64,000 nt of DNA, taken from assembly GCF_040954645.1 (NCBI RefSeq), contig NC_092806.1, positions 116,976,458-117,040,457 of the forward strand, given 5' to 3'. Origin of the DNA: Diabrotica undecimpunctata (taxonomy: Eukaryota > Arthropoda > Insecta > Coleoptera > Chrysomelidae). This document shows, piece by piece, positions 53,960-64,000 of this stretch; position 1 is the first letter of the stretch; each line of letters begins with the position of its first letter. The position numbers and the translations under genes were made by a program. The notes beneath the pieces are model-generated. The model did not search any database. It was not told the DNA's origin and worked only from the letters and a program-made list of their open reading frames with translations.

Positions 53960-55740
53960 ATGAGTCTTTTTTTTATTATATATGTTTATTTACAATCTAC
54001 ATCATTACAGAGTATTAAGTAAATGTGTTACAGGTTTTGCGCGTGAAGGAGAGACTTCCAATGATGTCTCACCTTATTCTATTTTGGTTTAGTTTTGAAG
54101 TAGGTCTTAGGGCCAGGTTCTATCTGGTCTTCTTGTGGCTGGACCATTGTTGAATAGTTCCCTTTTATGGTGAATGGTAAGTTCATTTTGTGACTCCGTG
54201 GCTTGATGGATTTCTTCTCTGATGAAAGGAATCTTAAGTCGTAGTGAAGTGTTTGATTATTTATGTACCATGGTGCATCCACTATCGATCTTAGCACTTT
54301 AGGCTGAGACCTTTGGATATTATTCAGCTAAGTTGGCTTTGCACAGCCCCATAGGTGTAGTCCGTAGAACCAGATAGGTTTGAGTATGGCTTTGTATAGA
54401 AGAATTTTGTTTTGGATGTTAAGTTTTGATTTACGTCCAAGAAGCCAATACATTTGCCGGAATTTTAAGTCGAGCTGCCTTCTTTTGGTCTGGATATGTT
54501 TCTTCCAAGTGAGACGTTGGTCAAGATGGAGGCCAAGGTATCTAGCGTCTGTTACTGTTGGTATTCTCACATTTTCCATCCTTACAGGTGGGCATATGTT
54601 GTGACGGTTGGTAAATGTTATTTGAGCTGATTTTGTTTTATTTACTTCTGTTCTCCATTTTGTATACCAATCACTGAGTATGTTCAGATGATGTTGCAGG
54701 TTTGGTGAGGCTTGTATAGGATCTTCATTTACAGCTAGTATTGCTACGTCGTCAGCAAAGGAAGCGATTGTAGTATTATTAGTCTCTGGTATATCGGCTG
54801 TGTAGAGTGAGAAAAGCAGCGGCCCTAGAACACTACCCTGCGGGACTCCGGAGTTGATAGGGCAGAGGTTGGATTGTTGGTCTTTGAATTTTACAGAGAA
54901 ATATCTATTTGATATATAGGATTTAAGTAGGATGAAATAGTTACTGGATAGTGCTATTTTTACTTTGTAAAGCAGACCTCTGTGCCAGACTTTGTCAAAC
55001 GCTTGTGAAATGTCTAGAAATACAACGTTGCAGTATTTCTTTTCTTCAAGACTTTTTTATATTTCATTTAACATTCGATGAACTTGTTGGGTAGTGGAGT
55101 GATTTTCCCGAAAACCAAACTGTTAGCAAAGTAACGGTCTTGCGAGGAAGTTGTTTTAGTACTTGTGGCCGAGATTAAATCATAACCTGGGGCCTTTCGT
55201 GAGTTGAGTTTGTTTATTTCTTGCCTGACTTCTATAGGAGTAAAATTTCTGATTGGGAGGGACATTTGACATGCTGCGCTAATTAGTTCTTCGATTTCTT
55301 CATCGGGGTCTACTGGCTTTGTTTGAAATACGTTTGTAAGATGTTCAGCAAAGACGTCCGCTTTTTATTTGTTGGAACAGGCCCATTCGCCATTTGGATT
55401 ACGGATGAGAGGAACAGTTGTGTATGGTTTCTTAAGCTTCTTAGTCGCCTTCCATAACGTCTAATCATTTGCTGTAAGATTTGTAATGTAATGTTCGAAG
55501 GTTTCGTTGTTTGCGGCTTTAATGGCTACTCCAAGTTGCCTACGTAGTCTATTGAATATATGTAGGTCTATGTTGTTTCTAGATCTTTGCCAAGTTCTCC
55601 TTGCACGACGTTTTTCAACAATGAGTTGGCGAATGTGCAGAGGAACATTTGTGGTATGTGTTAATTATGAGTCTGTAAGGATTTTTGTGATTTGTCTTTC
55701 AAGCACCAAGATATCGGCTATCAAAATTTGATTGTTTTGT
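53960..55740 (-). mobile_element. Jockey-type LINE, reverse transcriptase region
   Basis: Minus strand from 55740: RRARRTWQRSRNNI near 55600, TLWKATKKLKKPYTTVPLIR near 55440, KADVFAEHLTNVFQTKPVDP near 55340, LNSRKAPGYDLI, then, after frameshifts, NSGVPQGSVLGPLLFSLYTA near 54850 and TIASFADDVAILAVNEDPIQ near 54760 (catalytic FADD), TDARYLGLHLDQRLTWKKHI, ILKPIWFYGLHLWGCAKPT and VDAPWYINNQTLHYDL. It ends with AATAAAAAAAA near 53968, a likely poly(A) tail. A few stops and frameshifts; 5' truncated (no endonuclease, no gag). Confidence 0.85.
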
Positions 55741-56269
55741 GTTTAAAATTGGTACAACCAAATACTAACTTTTTTAAATATTTGCTTAATCGGCTATAAA
55801 AAAAAATAGGTTTTGAGGTATAAAAAAATCTACTCATAGTTTTGGTTATTTTAGGCTATGGTGGGCTATAGTAAGGCTTGTAGGGAAAAGTTAGATATAT
55901 TTGATTAAGTTAGCTTTGGTTAGCTTTGGTTGACACCAACAAATTTTTATAGTTTTTTGAAAATTCTTGTCCATCCATCTCTGTCCTGGCCTAATTAACA
56001 GACAGCAAAAACGCATACTATCAAAAAACTTTTGAAGCAGGTTGTACAGGAGAAAATAAAACAGGGTATAGACGCTTCAGAAGAGAGGAAAAGCGTAACC
56101 ATCAACCATAAAGTACAAGTTTATTTGATAAAAATAAAACAAGAAAATATTACAAATCCCTAAATAGTGGCTGACAAGAATTTAAGCCTAGAATGAAAAG
56201 TTGTAGTGATATTTATAAATGGTGAAAGTTCTGTTCTGGCGATCACCTCTACTTAGATTATGTTGAGGT

Positions 56270-56640
56270 AGCGACAAAATAGAAAATGAACCAAATCTAC
56301 ATCAACAACTACACAATGAAGCATCAACAAAAGAAAAATTGTTAAATACCATTCAAAAACTTAAAATTATATTACCTCAGAAATTAAAGAAATCTGCTTT
56401 GAAATGTATAAGGAAGATGGTGTCCATCTTGTGGCAGTAATCCATAAACTGATAGTACTTATACGACAGATCAAATTGATACCAATGTGGTTTTACTGTC
56501 GGAGAAGTCAAATATACCTACATTAAATGCACGCACATACGCAAATTTAAGAAAAGTCGCTAAAATATAATATAGATACACACTATCTCATCGTCGACTT
56601 CAAAACAGCCTATAACAGTGTTACAAAAGTTGCACTAAAT
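56270..56640 (+). mobile_element. LINE polymerase fragment (RTE-like)
   Basis: Plus strand reads EMYKEDGVHLVAVIHKLIVL with IRQIKLIPMWF near 56395-56495 and THYLIVDFKTAYNSVTKVAL near 56580-56635 (first catalytic Asp in VDFKTAY). It stops where the hairpin repeat begins at 56641. Confidence 0.65.
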
Positions 56641-56835
56641 ATTGTTCTGAAGCTATTTTCTTGTGGCATTTTAAATTAATTACTATTTAAATGGGAATAA
56701 ACCACAATTAAAGGTTAAAATACGTTAAAATGTTTGTATTTTGAGAACGATTTCCGAAGTGGAAATTAAAACGTCAATAAACGTATTTTAACCTTTACTT
56801 GTGGTTTATTCCCATTTAAATAGTAATTAAGAATT
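56641..56835 (+). repeat. Hairpin repeat family, best copy
   Basis: Outer arm TTCTGAAGCTATTTTCTTGT, then a 50 bp inverted repeat: 56677-56726 and 56780-56829 differ at one position. The arms contain TAATTACTATTTAAATGGGA and ATAAACCACAA. The loop holds GAACGATTTCCGAAGTGGAA and AAAACGTCAATAA. Other copies are at 5425-5517, 44173-44330 and 59321-59470. Confidence 0.9.
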
Positions 56836-56999
56836 GCACTATATAATTTAATATTATACTTTGGGATCCCACCTAAGTTGCAAATGTAAATGTTAGGCTG
56901 TTGCGTTATAATTCAAGAAGAAAACTCTACGTTCTCTAATATTAACAATGGTTTGGAGGTCCTTGCTGGATATAATACGATTACGCCGATTTTACCTGA

Positions 57000-59310
57000 G
57001 GTTAAACCTTTTTACCAGCTAAAGGCACAATTGCGCCGAACTAACTCAGAATGTTCCTAATTCCTGGGTATGATCGCGCCACCTCCCGTAGCGACTTAAT
57101 ATCATAATGAGATTTTTTTAGAAGCTTTTATTTCCATGTTTAAGTTTTTGAACCTATATTGTGTACAGCCAGCTTCCGGTTATTATTCTTTTTAAGCGAA
57201 TACTTGGTACTTCAAGGTGCCAAGTACCTCGGTGTTTTGAGGTTTAAGGTATAATTGTCGAGAGGTTATAAAAATGTAGTTCTAAAAGATGGGTAAACAT
57301 ACTGTATATATCAAACACATTTTTCATCTCTAAAATAATAAGACTGGATTGTATTAGTTTGTCCAAACTACTTCAGAAGATTAATTAAGTCATAGATTCT
57401 GTGATTTACTAATGCTATTTATAAACTGTCTCTTTACGCTCGAGTCCCAACAAGCAGTACACGAAGAGCAAATGACAGATAGGTTAATTTATCTGTTATT
57501 TTCTTTACAAACTTTTTTAAAAGCTAGTTTTTTGTTTTTTTTTTATTTTCATTGAATATCTAGTATATAATATGAAGTATGATTTTTATTGTTTATGAAT
57601 TTCATTCTTGATAAAATACGCCAGTATCTAAATGACGTATTTGCTTAAAAATTTGGATGTAGGTTCCTCTTAAGCTTTACTTTACTTCTTGAGCCCAGGG
57701 TTCATTTTAATTATGAGGTGAAAGCCACGCCTTCTCGGTTCCATAGAATTTTTTTATTCAGTTTAAGTCAATAATTTTTGAATTATTTGCGAGTGAAAAT
57801 ATTCATTAAAAAAATATGATTTTAAACTGTTAAAAAATAATTCAAAAAGTAAATATTTTTTAGACAAAAAATAATCTTAACAAAAATGTTGCTTATAAAA
57901 AAAACAAAAGAAATAGTGTATTTATTAAGTATGTAGACCCAGACGAAGCAGAGTTGTAGCTTAAAAAAACAGTTTCTTATTTGTCAAATTTCAAATCGAA
58001 TATTTCAAGGTGAAATAACCAAAAAATAAAGCACTATTCGCAAAAACCTCATTAAAATCATTTTATAATGTTTCATAAAAGCTATATTTTTGTGTTTTAA
58101 AAAAGTTTCTAGCATCGAATCTAAGCGACACGTTAAAAATAACGTTTGTATCTTTTTTCTGTTAAAAAAATCGTGAAAATTTAGATAATTAACATCCCAC
58201 ATGAAATTTTTGTTTAGAGTGAAATTTCAGTTTAGAGTGCTTTTTTGAAAAAATTGTAAAAGAAAGTTTTTGAAATTTGGCAAATTTTTTTTTTTTCAAA
58301 ACATTTTAAAAATTATTAGTAATATGAAAAATCTCAAGGGGTAAAGAAATTTAGGTTTTGCTTTTCTGAGCATTTTATTTTTATTTCAGACAAAAATTGT
58401 TTACAATATCTGTTTAAAGTTTGCATATACTCATGATTAGTGACTCGTTCAAGCCCTTTCAACTACAAACCTTTTAAATATAAGTGTTTAACAAAATTAA
58501 GCAAAAAGATCCTCTTGCCCCTAAAATAACCTACGAAATCGTTTTTTGACCATTAGTTTTTGGTTATGAGTAAATAATCAATCACAAGTTTTAGAAGATA
58601 TTAGAACACGTATACTGGAGCATTGTAAGATATACATAATGTGCTATTAAGGCACAGACATACTTTCTTCCATCCTTACAAACTAATAAGGGTTATTTTT
58701 TGTTGAAAAAAAAAATTTTGATTAAAAAAATTATTGTATTTATAGTTGCAATGAAAATAGAAAATACTACAACCATTCAAATTTATTTGCAAGGTGTGGT
58801 TTTATAAGAAAATAAATGATGTAGGGAAAATTGTAAATTAAAAATTGAAAAATGTATAGATAAATAATTCCAAATTGCTTGAATTTACAACTATACGATA
58901 TTTTTCTAATCGGGTAGTTTTCACCGCTAAAAAATAAAAGTCAACTGACGGCACAAGTCTAGTTTTAAAGTGTAGGCTAAGTACAACCTAAATCGAAATC
59001 TATAATACAAGTCAGTGAAGATAAGGTATTCGATAACATTGTTTTAATTATAACTATCCTATAAGGTGGAATTTAGGGGTTAAACTGTGATTAATATCTT
59101 ATATATCTTAACTTATGTTATTTATTGTTAATTGACATTGAACAACATGGGAATAAAATGTGAAGTGATGGGTAAGTAGAACCTGAATCTAAATTTTCAT
59201 GCAATTCGGTGATGACACGAAAAATTACACGGTATCAATGTATTGCACGTTTATTTACTGGCCTAAAAGTAAAATTTTAATGTTAATAGAAATCATAATT
59301 TCATACTACA
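57000..59310. other. AT-rich stretch without recognised features
   Basis: Poly(T) and poly(A) runs and short hairpins only. I looked on the minus strand for an upstream NELL exon ending in phase 1 and did not find a convincing one. Confidence 0.4.
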
Positions 59311-59320
59311 TATTGTTTTT

Positions 59321-59470
59321 TTCTGAAGCTATTTTCTTGTGGCATTTACTCTTTAAACTCGAAAAAAACCACAATTTCTACTTTAGAAATCATTCTTAAA
59401 ATCCAAAGTGGAAATTAAAACGTCAAAATGAACTTATTTTAAAGTAAAATTGTGACTAGATTCTAGCAAT
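59321..59470 (+). repeat. Hairpin repeat family, diverged copy
   Basis: TTCTGAAGCTATTTTCTTGT and GGCATTTA start the copy. AAACCACAATTTCTACTTTA pairs with TTTAAAGTAAAATTGTG. The core is CCAAAGTGGAAATTAAAACG. Confidence 0.78.
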
Positions 59471-59775
59471 ATGAATAATTGTACATTAGGTAATATTACA
59501 ATTTTCCTTTAAATATGTCGAGGAATATGTAGGAATTTCTAGTGTATGGAACTCAAAAAGAAGTGCTGGCTATTTATGACTATGGTCATACTTACTATTA
59601 CGTATAAACCACTAGTATGGTAGTCAAGATCAAAAGACCATTAGAAAGAAGTTAAATAAGCTTCAAAAATAAGTATGCTTAAACATAACAAAAGCAATGT
59701 CAACTACCCCAATCACCACCATTGTTGAGGTCTTACTTTAGCTTCCTCTCTTACATATCTGGATACTCGATGGAG

Positions 59776-61475
59776 TAGGAATGGCGGTTGTTAACAAAAC
59801 ACCGGTTTTCGGTTATGCCGGTTTTTTTTTTACTTGCGGTTTAACCTAGCGGTTATAACCGGTCAAAAACACCGGTTAGTTAAAAAACCGGTGTTTGGTT
59901 TTTTTTTTAATATTACCAATACCCAATAAGTTACAATGTTACATTTACATTGCACGTTAGTTTGCGGTATTTCATTCGAAACGATATAAATATTATCGAT
60001 ATCGATAATATCAAAAGAATTTATCCATACCAAGATAATCAATCCATATAATATAAACAGCAACTTTTTACTAGCAAATTTTGCATCCTGTTGGAGCTAT
60101 AGTTCCGAATTACAATCTAGCAAAGATAATGCAAGTCAGGAATAAAAATTTTAATAAAATTATTTGTAAAAAAAACAAGTTTTAATTAACCAGTTTTATT
60201 TTAATGAATATATTTATTTATCATTCAGTATATTATAGAGTAAATATAATAGGATCGGTAAAACATATAAGTAAAATTATTAATTTAAATAAAAAAAGTG
60301 ACAAATAGGTTACAAGGTTACAAATAGGGCACATCATATAAAATATGATTTGGTATTATGCTTTCTAGTATTTTTAATAAATCCTATTGAGAAAAACTCG
60401 TTCATATATATGTTGGTTGTTTAAGAGGCTTTTCTTATCCTACACCATATCGTTCAATAATGACACTAGTCTCTCTGATGCCACTTCTTTTGCTCTAAAA
60501 GCCAAGCCTGGTATACAGGTTCTGCTCTGCTCTCAAAACATAAATGATCCACTCAATCTCGGCAGCAAAGGCTGCTACAGGTAAAAAGTGAGTTTATTGT
60601 GTAAAGAACTTTTAATCTGTGTTTACAGAAAACCTGAGCTGGAACCACTGTTCGTCTACTTTAGGTCGTGAAAAGACAAAATAGGGTTTGATTTTAAACT
60701 CACTTTAACCCCTTTAGTCTGTAAAGAGAAAGTTCTTAAACTTCGGCAAGGTACCTACGTCCTGAGTTCTGCGCCTAAATTGACCGATTCGTAAATATTT
60801 TTTTAAACCTTGGGTCCATTTGTTTAGCATGGCAGAGCAGAGGGTTTTGTAAAAGCTTGGTGCCTCTTTCTTAAAGGCTAGTTACAAGTTTTTGGCATCG
60901 CCTTTGGGATTTACTATGTTTTGAGGAGATCTTTTCTAACGACTTTTCAATGATAATCACAATGGAGATTACAAGGTTCGCAGTATTGTACTGGGAACCT
61001 AAAATCTCACTTGTGGTCTTATCGACAAGCAATCAACGACTTACATTTCCATTAATTAATTTTATGTCTGTACCAGAAAGCCTTGCTAGTACTGTTATAA
61101 TTAAGGGATCAGCAAATATTGTAACTATGTAAGGGGGCATTAGTGCTAACTTTTGAATGTAGAATGTAGTAGACGGGATTCCAACTAGTTAGTACGGATT
61201 GTACTAAAAGTTTTTTATACCGCATCGTTTACATCCTCTAGGCCATCTGTAACAACTAAATTTATTATTTGTGCAAAACAATGCAGGTTTTTGCCTCTCC
61301 GAGCAACTTTCTCACTTTAACCACCATGTTTTTGCTGTTATATGGTTTGGCAGATATAATCCCCAGTATAACTTTCCCGAAGGCATCGAACCTTTAAGAT
61401 CATTGTATCAAGACTATTATTTTCTTGAGGATCTGCTCTTAATCAGTTTAAACCGGTAAGTTTTTCCCACCCCTA
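59776..61475 (-). mobile_element. hAT element, internally deleted
   Basis: Ends: TAGGAATGGCGGTTGTTAAC on the left and, inverted on the right, TAGGGGTGGGAAAAACTTAC, close to the hAT CAGGGGTGGG terminus. The left subterminal region (59790-59890) has a cluster of CCGGTT/AACCGG motifs, and the right end has ACCGGTTT. The minus strand encodes hAT pieces: RRGKNLHCFAQIINLVVTDG near 61290 (the CFAH..NL motif), MPPYIVTIFADPLI near 61120, SIVIIIEKSLEKISSK near 60930 and KQMDPRFKKIFTN near 60820. The N-terminal half including BED finger and first catalytic Asp is deleted. 8 bp target duplication not convincing. Confidence 0.72.
59990..60011. repeat. 22 bp perfect palindrome
   Basis: ATATTATCGAT repeated as its own reverse complement, inside the hAT element. 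Confidence 0.85.
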
Positions 61476-61479
61476 GGAT

Positions 61480-62395
61480 GAAAAAGGGGGTAAAGGTAGG
61501 AATATACAGAAGGCAGAAAATACGCTAGTAAGTCGGCCAAAAGAATACCGGGATTAAATCAGAAATAACACCAGATGAAATTCAACCTAAAAATAAATTA
61601 GAAACTTCATTTACCATCGTTTGTCAGGAATAGATAAATGGGAGTCGAAAAAAAATGATAAACCTTAAACGTTAAATAGCATAAATTTTCATACGTTTAT
61701 AACATTTTATAACCGGAGCATTTTACCAACGCAAAAATATTGAGAGCAATAGGCACAAAAAAAACAGATTTGAAATATTGTAAAATAAAGAAACGTCTTG
61801 TATTTTAGCTACTTGTTGGGAGGTTTACGATGATTTATACCAAGTTTTATACTTCAATTTAAAATAAAATGAAAAAAGAAGGGAAAAAGATGTTGGTTAT
61901 GGTTATAGTTACACAATATCCAAGACTGGTGTGAAACTTTTAACACAATCCATATTTGTCTCCAGGTAAAATAACATCCTCATATTGTTAAAGCCCAACA
62001 TGTCATCTTAATCTGGTACTTTAGTGCGTGTATTTTGGTTAACAGAAGCCTACAGATAGTAGGTTACAGATTAGTGTAATTAGGTCACCAAAATAAGAAA
62101 TTCGGTTATGTCACCTAGTTCATTTAAATCACAAAGGTTTCTACGGCATCCAGATTCAAGAACAACAGTGTAATAGCATGCAAAATTGTTATTCCATCTT
62201 ATTCTGTGGCTGTTTTTTTTTTTCATTTTTATGACAGATAGAACGAGTTTACTTTTATATGACACTAAATAATCAGTATCTATTATAATATTTGTATATA
62301 CAAAAATCTGTGTTAAACTAAATAAATTGGTGCAGCGAATGATCTATGTAGACACAAATAATAACGGCAAATTAATTGCTTTTATGGTATATTTA
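61480..62395. other. AT-rich stretch without recognised features
   Basis: No domain or repeat recognised. Confidence 0.4.
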
Positions 62396-62398
62396 TGC

Positions 62399-63018
62399 CC
62401 AGTTGCACCAACAGACTGTAAATCAACTGATTTGCTAACCGTCAATTCGACGATTTAAATCAACGATCAATAGTTATTTTTCAAACGAGTTGCACCATTC
62501 TAAAAAACTATTGGTTTATAAACCGACAATTTATACGTGACAACATTGCATGAGTACAGATTATTTTGATTATTTCATTCGAATCGGAGTGTAATCTGTC
62601 AAAAAGATTGTCAACAAAGAAAGTTTTGTAAGGAACATTGAACCAAAGTATATAGACGTTTATCTATCATAATCTTATATTATATACATATCTTATATTT
62701 GGTAACATAATATGCATTATATCTTCCAAATCGTCAGAAGATGAACTCGACGACGACGATGATGATAAATCCATTTTTTTAAATTTTAATCTATAATACT
62801 TTAAATAAAATCTTTGCTAAAACACTTTAATAATATAAACAGTGTAAAAGTGAGGTTAAAAACAGTCGATTTTTTAAATAACCGTAGAAAATCGGTTGGT
62901 TACTTTTGACAGATCAAAAACAGTCGGTTCCAATCGAGTAATGGTTGGTGCAACATATTCTAAAATAAACGGGCAATCCAAATCAAAAAATCAATCGTTT
63001 ATTTGTTGGTGCAACTGG
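62399..63018. mobile_element. 620 bp non-autonomous inverted-repeat element (MITE-like)
   Basis: Ends are CCAGTTGCACCAACAGA on the left and, inverted, CCAGTTGCACCAACAAA on the right. A second inner pair, GAGTTGCACCATT (62489) and AATGGTTGGTGCAAC (62940-62954), is also inverted. No coding sequence. CCAGTTGCACCAAC termini are common in insect DNA elements, but I cannot name the superfamily and see no clear target duplication. Confidence 0.75.
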
Positions 63019-64000
63019 ACATTAATCTCTTATTTTTTGCCTTACACTAAATTAAATTGCCTTACACTAACGTCAGAATACGACAAATATAAATAGATTA
63101 GTGTGGCACAAAAATTAAATTATTCCGTTTTCCGAATGAATTTTTCTCACCTGATAAATGAAAAGTTGCCAGTATATATCAATATTTAAAGTAATCTATA
63201 TTAGTTATACAGGTATGTTCTACAAGAAAGCAATTAAACAAAAATTAGATACCTTTAATAAATGTTATGAGTACTCCCCTGAAAATTTTCGGCCTTTTCT
63301 TCTCACTAGCTCCAATTGCAAAAGCCCCATAATATAAATTCATTTGATATTGACCTTTATTCAAGTTTAACAATTGTGCCAATAATTCTCAAAGTTGAGA
63401 GCAGTCACCAGATATGTAGCGTTACTATAGATCTGTCTGGAAAATTACAGATTTGGTCCATGTATGTACAGAGCCAAAAATGAATGAAACTGGAGAATGT
63501 CCAACTTCATCATAAAGTGTTATGTATAAATCTATTACTTGTTTTTTCTCTGTTGCTGTAGTTTGCTAAATCAGGACCACAACTTAAAAATATACTGTAA
63601 ATTATAAACATGTGTAAATCATAATGCGTAATTCTGGCGGAGGCGAATTCGCCAAAAGTTTGACTAATTCAACATTTTGGTGAATACCCTTCCGTTAAAA
63701 ATAGTTATTTAGGAATTTGTGTTTTTAATGACTGTGCTGAGTTTTTATTTCTCTTACATTTTCGTGTTTTTTTGGTCTAACTATATCATTACACAGAAAC
63801 TTTTTATTATACTTCATTCGTTACTTAGTCCATCTTATTATTCTTGAATCTGACACGCTGTAATCCAATTTTGAATTCTTTAAAAATTTTTCATAGGCTC
63901 TGTACAGATCTTAATTATTATGTTTTTATTAGCGGTTTTATTAAATGTAACCTTATTTAATGGTTATAATGATGTATTTTTTTGACTTTATTTGAAAATT
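63019..64000. other. AT-rich stretch to the window end
   Basis: No exon or mobile element recognised. Confidence 0.4.

Noticed and set aside
60387..60584. 65-codon plus-strand frame
   Set aside because: Lies antisense to the hAT transposase remnant.
59768..61483. 8 bp target duplication for the hAT element
   Set aside because: The flanks share only GATG, which is not sufficient.

Overview
This 64 kb window is nuclear DNA of an insect, most likely a beetle with a large, repeat-filled genome. The assignment to insects rests on AT-rich introns and on abundant LINE, Gypsy, piggyBac, hAT, pogo-like and insect-type DDE transposon debris. The order is an inference and is not proven here. No bacterial features, CRISPR arrays or canonical tRNA/rRNA genes were seen.

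The only host gene I recognise is on the minus strand and spans about 42.6 kb. It is a homologue of vertebrate NELL1/NELL2, a secreted oligomeric glycoprotein with a thrombospondin N-like/laminin-G domain, a coiled coil, VWC domains, six EGF repeats and more VWC domains. From 5' to 3' the exons are 53639-53489, 43736-43466, 37493-37338, 33057-32929, 32503-32410, 25972-25781, 22794-22675, 20750-20490, 18645-18409, 18168-17943, 15987-15811, 12826-12631 and, less surely, 11267-11037. All junctions have GT/AG borders and every reading phase agrees from exon to exon. The chain gives 736 codons to 12631 and about 812 with the candidate last exon. The signal-peptide exon was not found; it should lie above 53639, perhaps beyond the window.

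Nearly everything else is mobile-element debris in the introns and in the upstream DNA. Region by region: 1-1175 decayed DDE transposon; 2.4-10.4 kb three non-LTR retrotransposon (LINE) blocks, the last with an open 372-codon reverse transcriptase; 13.3-14.9 kb pogo-like end and tail with an RNase H fragment between them; 18.8-25.3 kb repeated copies of one LINE family, all antisense to the NELL gene, plus a long-TIR element at 21.7-22.6 kb; 26.2-30.1 kb a pile of LINEs; 30.4-32.1 kb Gypsy gag-protease; 34.3-37.2 kb LINE, SINE-like element and a deleted piggyBac; 38.7-42.4 kb a three-layer nest (DDE transposon, LINE piece, piggyBac); 44-52 kb repeats, piggyBac piece, DDE transposon with a poly(A) retroposon, and LINEs; 54-55.7 kb a jockey-type LINE; 56.4-63 kb LINE piece, hairpin repeat copies, a hAT element and a 620 bp inverted-repeat element.

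The mobile elements show stops, frameshifts, internal deletions and nesting. None is likely to be autonomous as it stands. No previously undescribed multi-gene system was found. The most interesting leads are the cysteine-free C-terminal tail of NELL, a 275 bp poly(A) retroposon with a clean target-site duplication, a dispersed hairpin repeat family, and the 38.7-42.4 kb nest.
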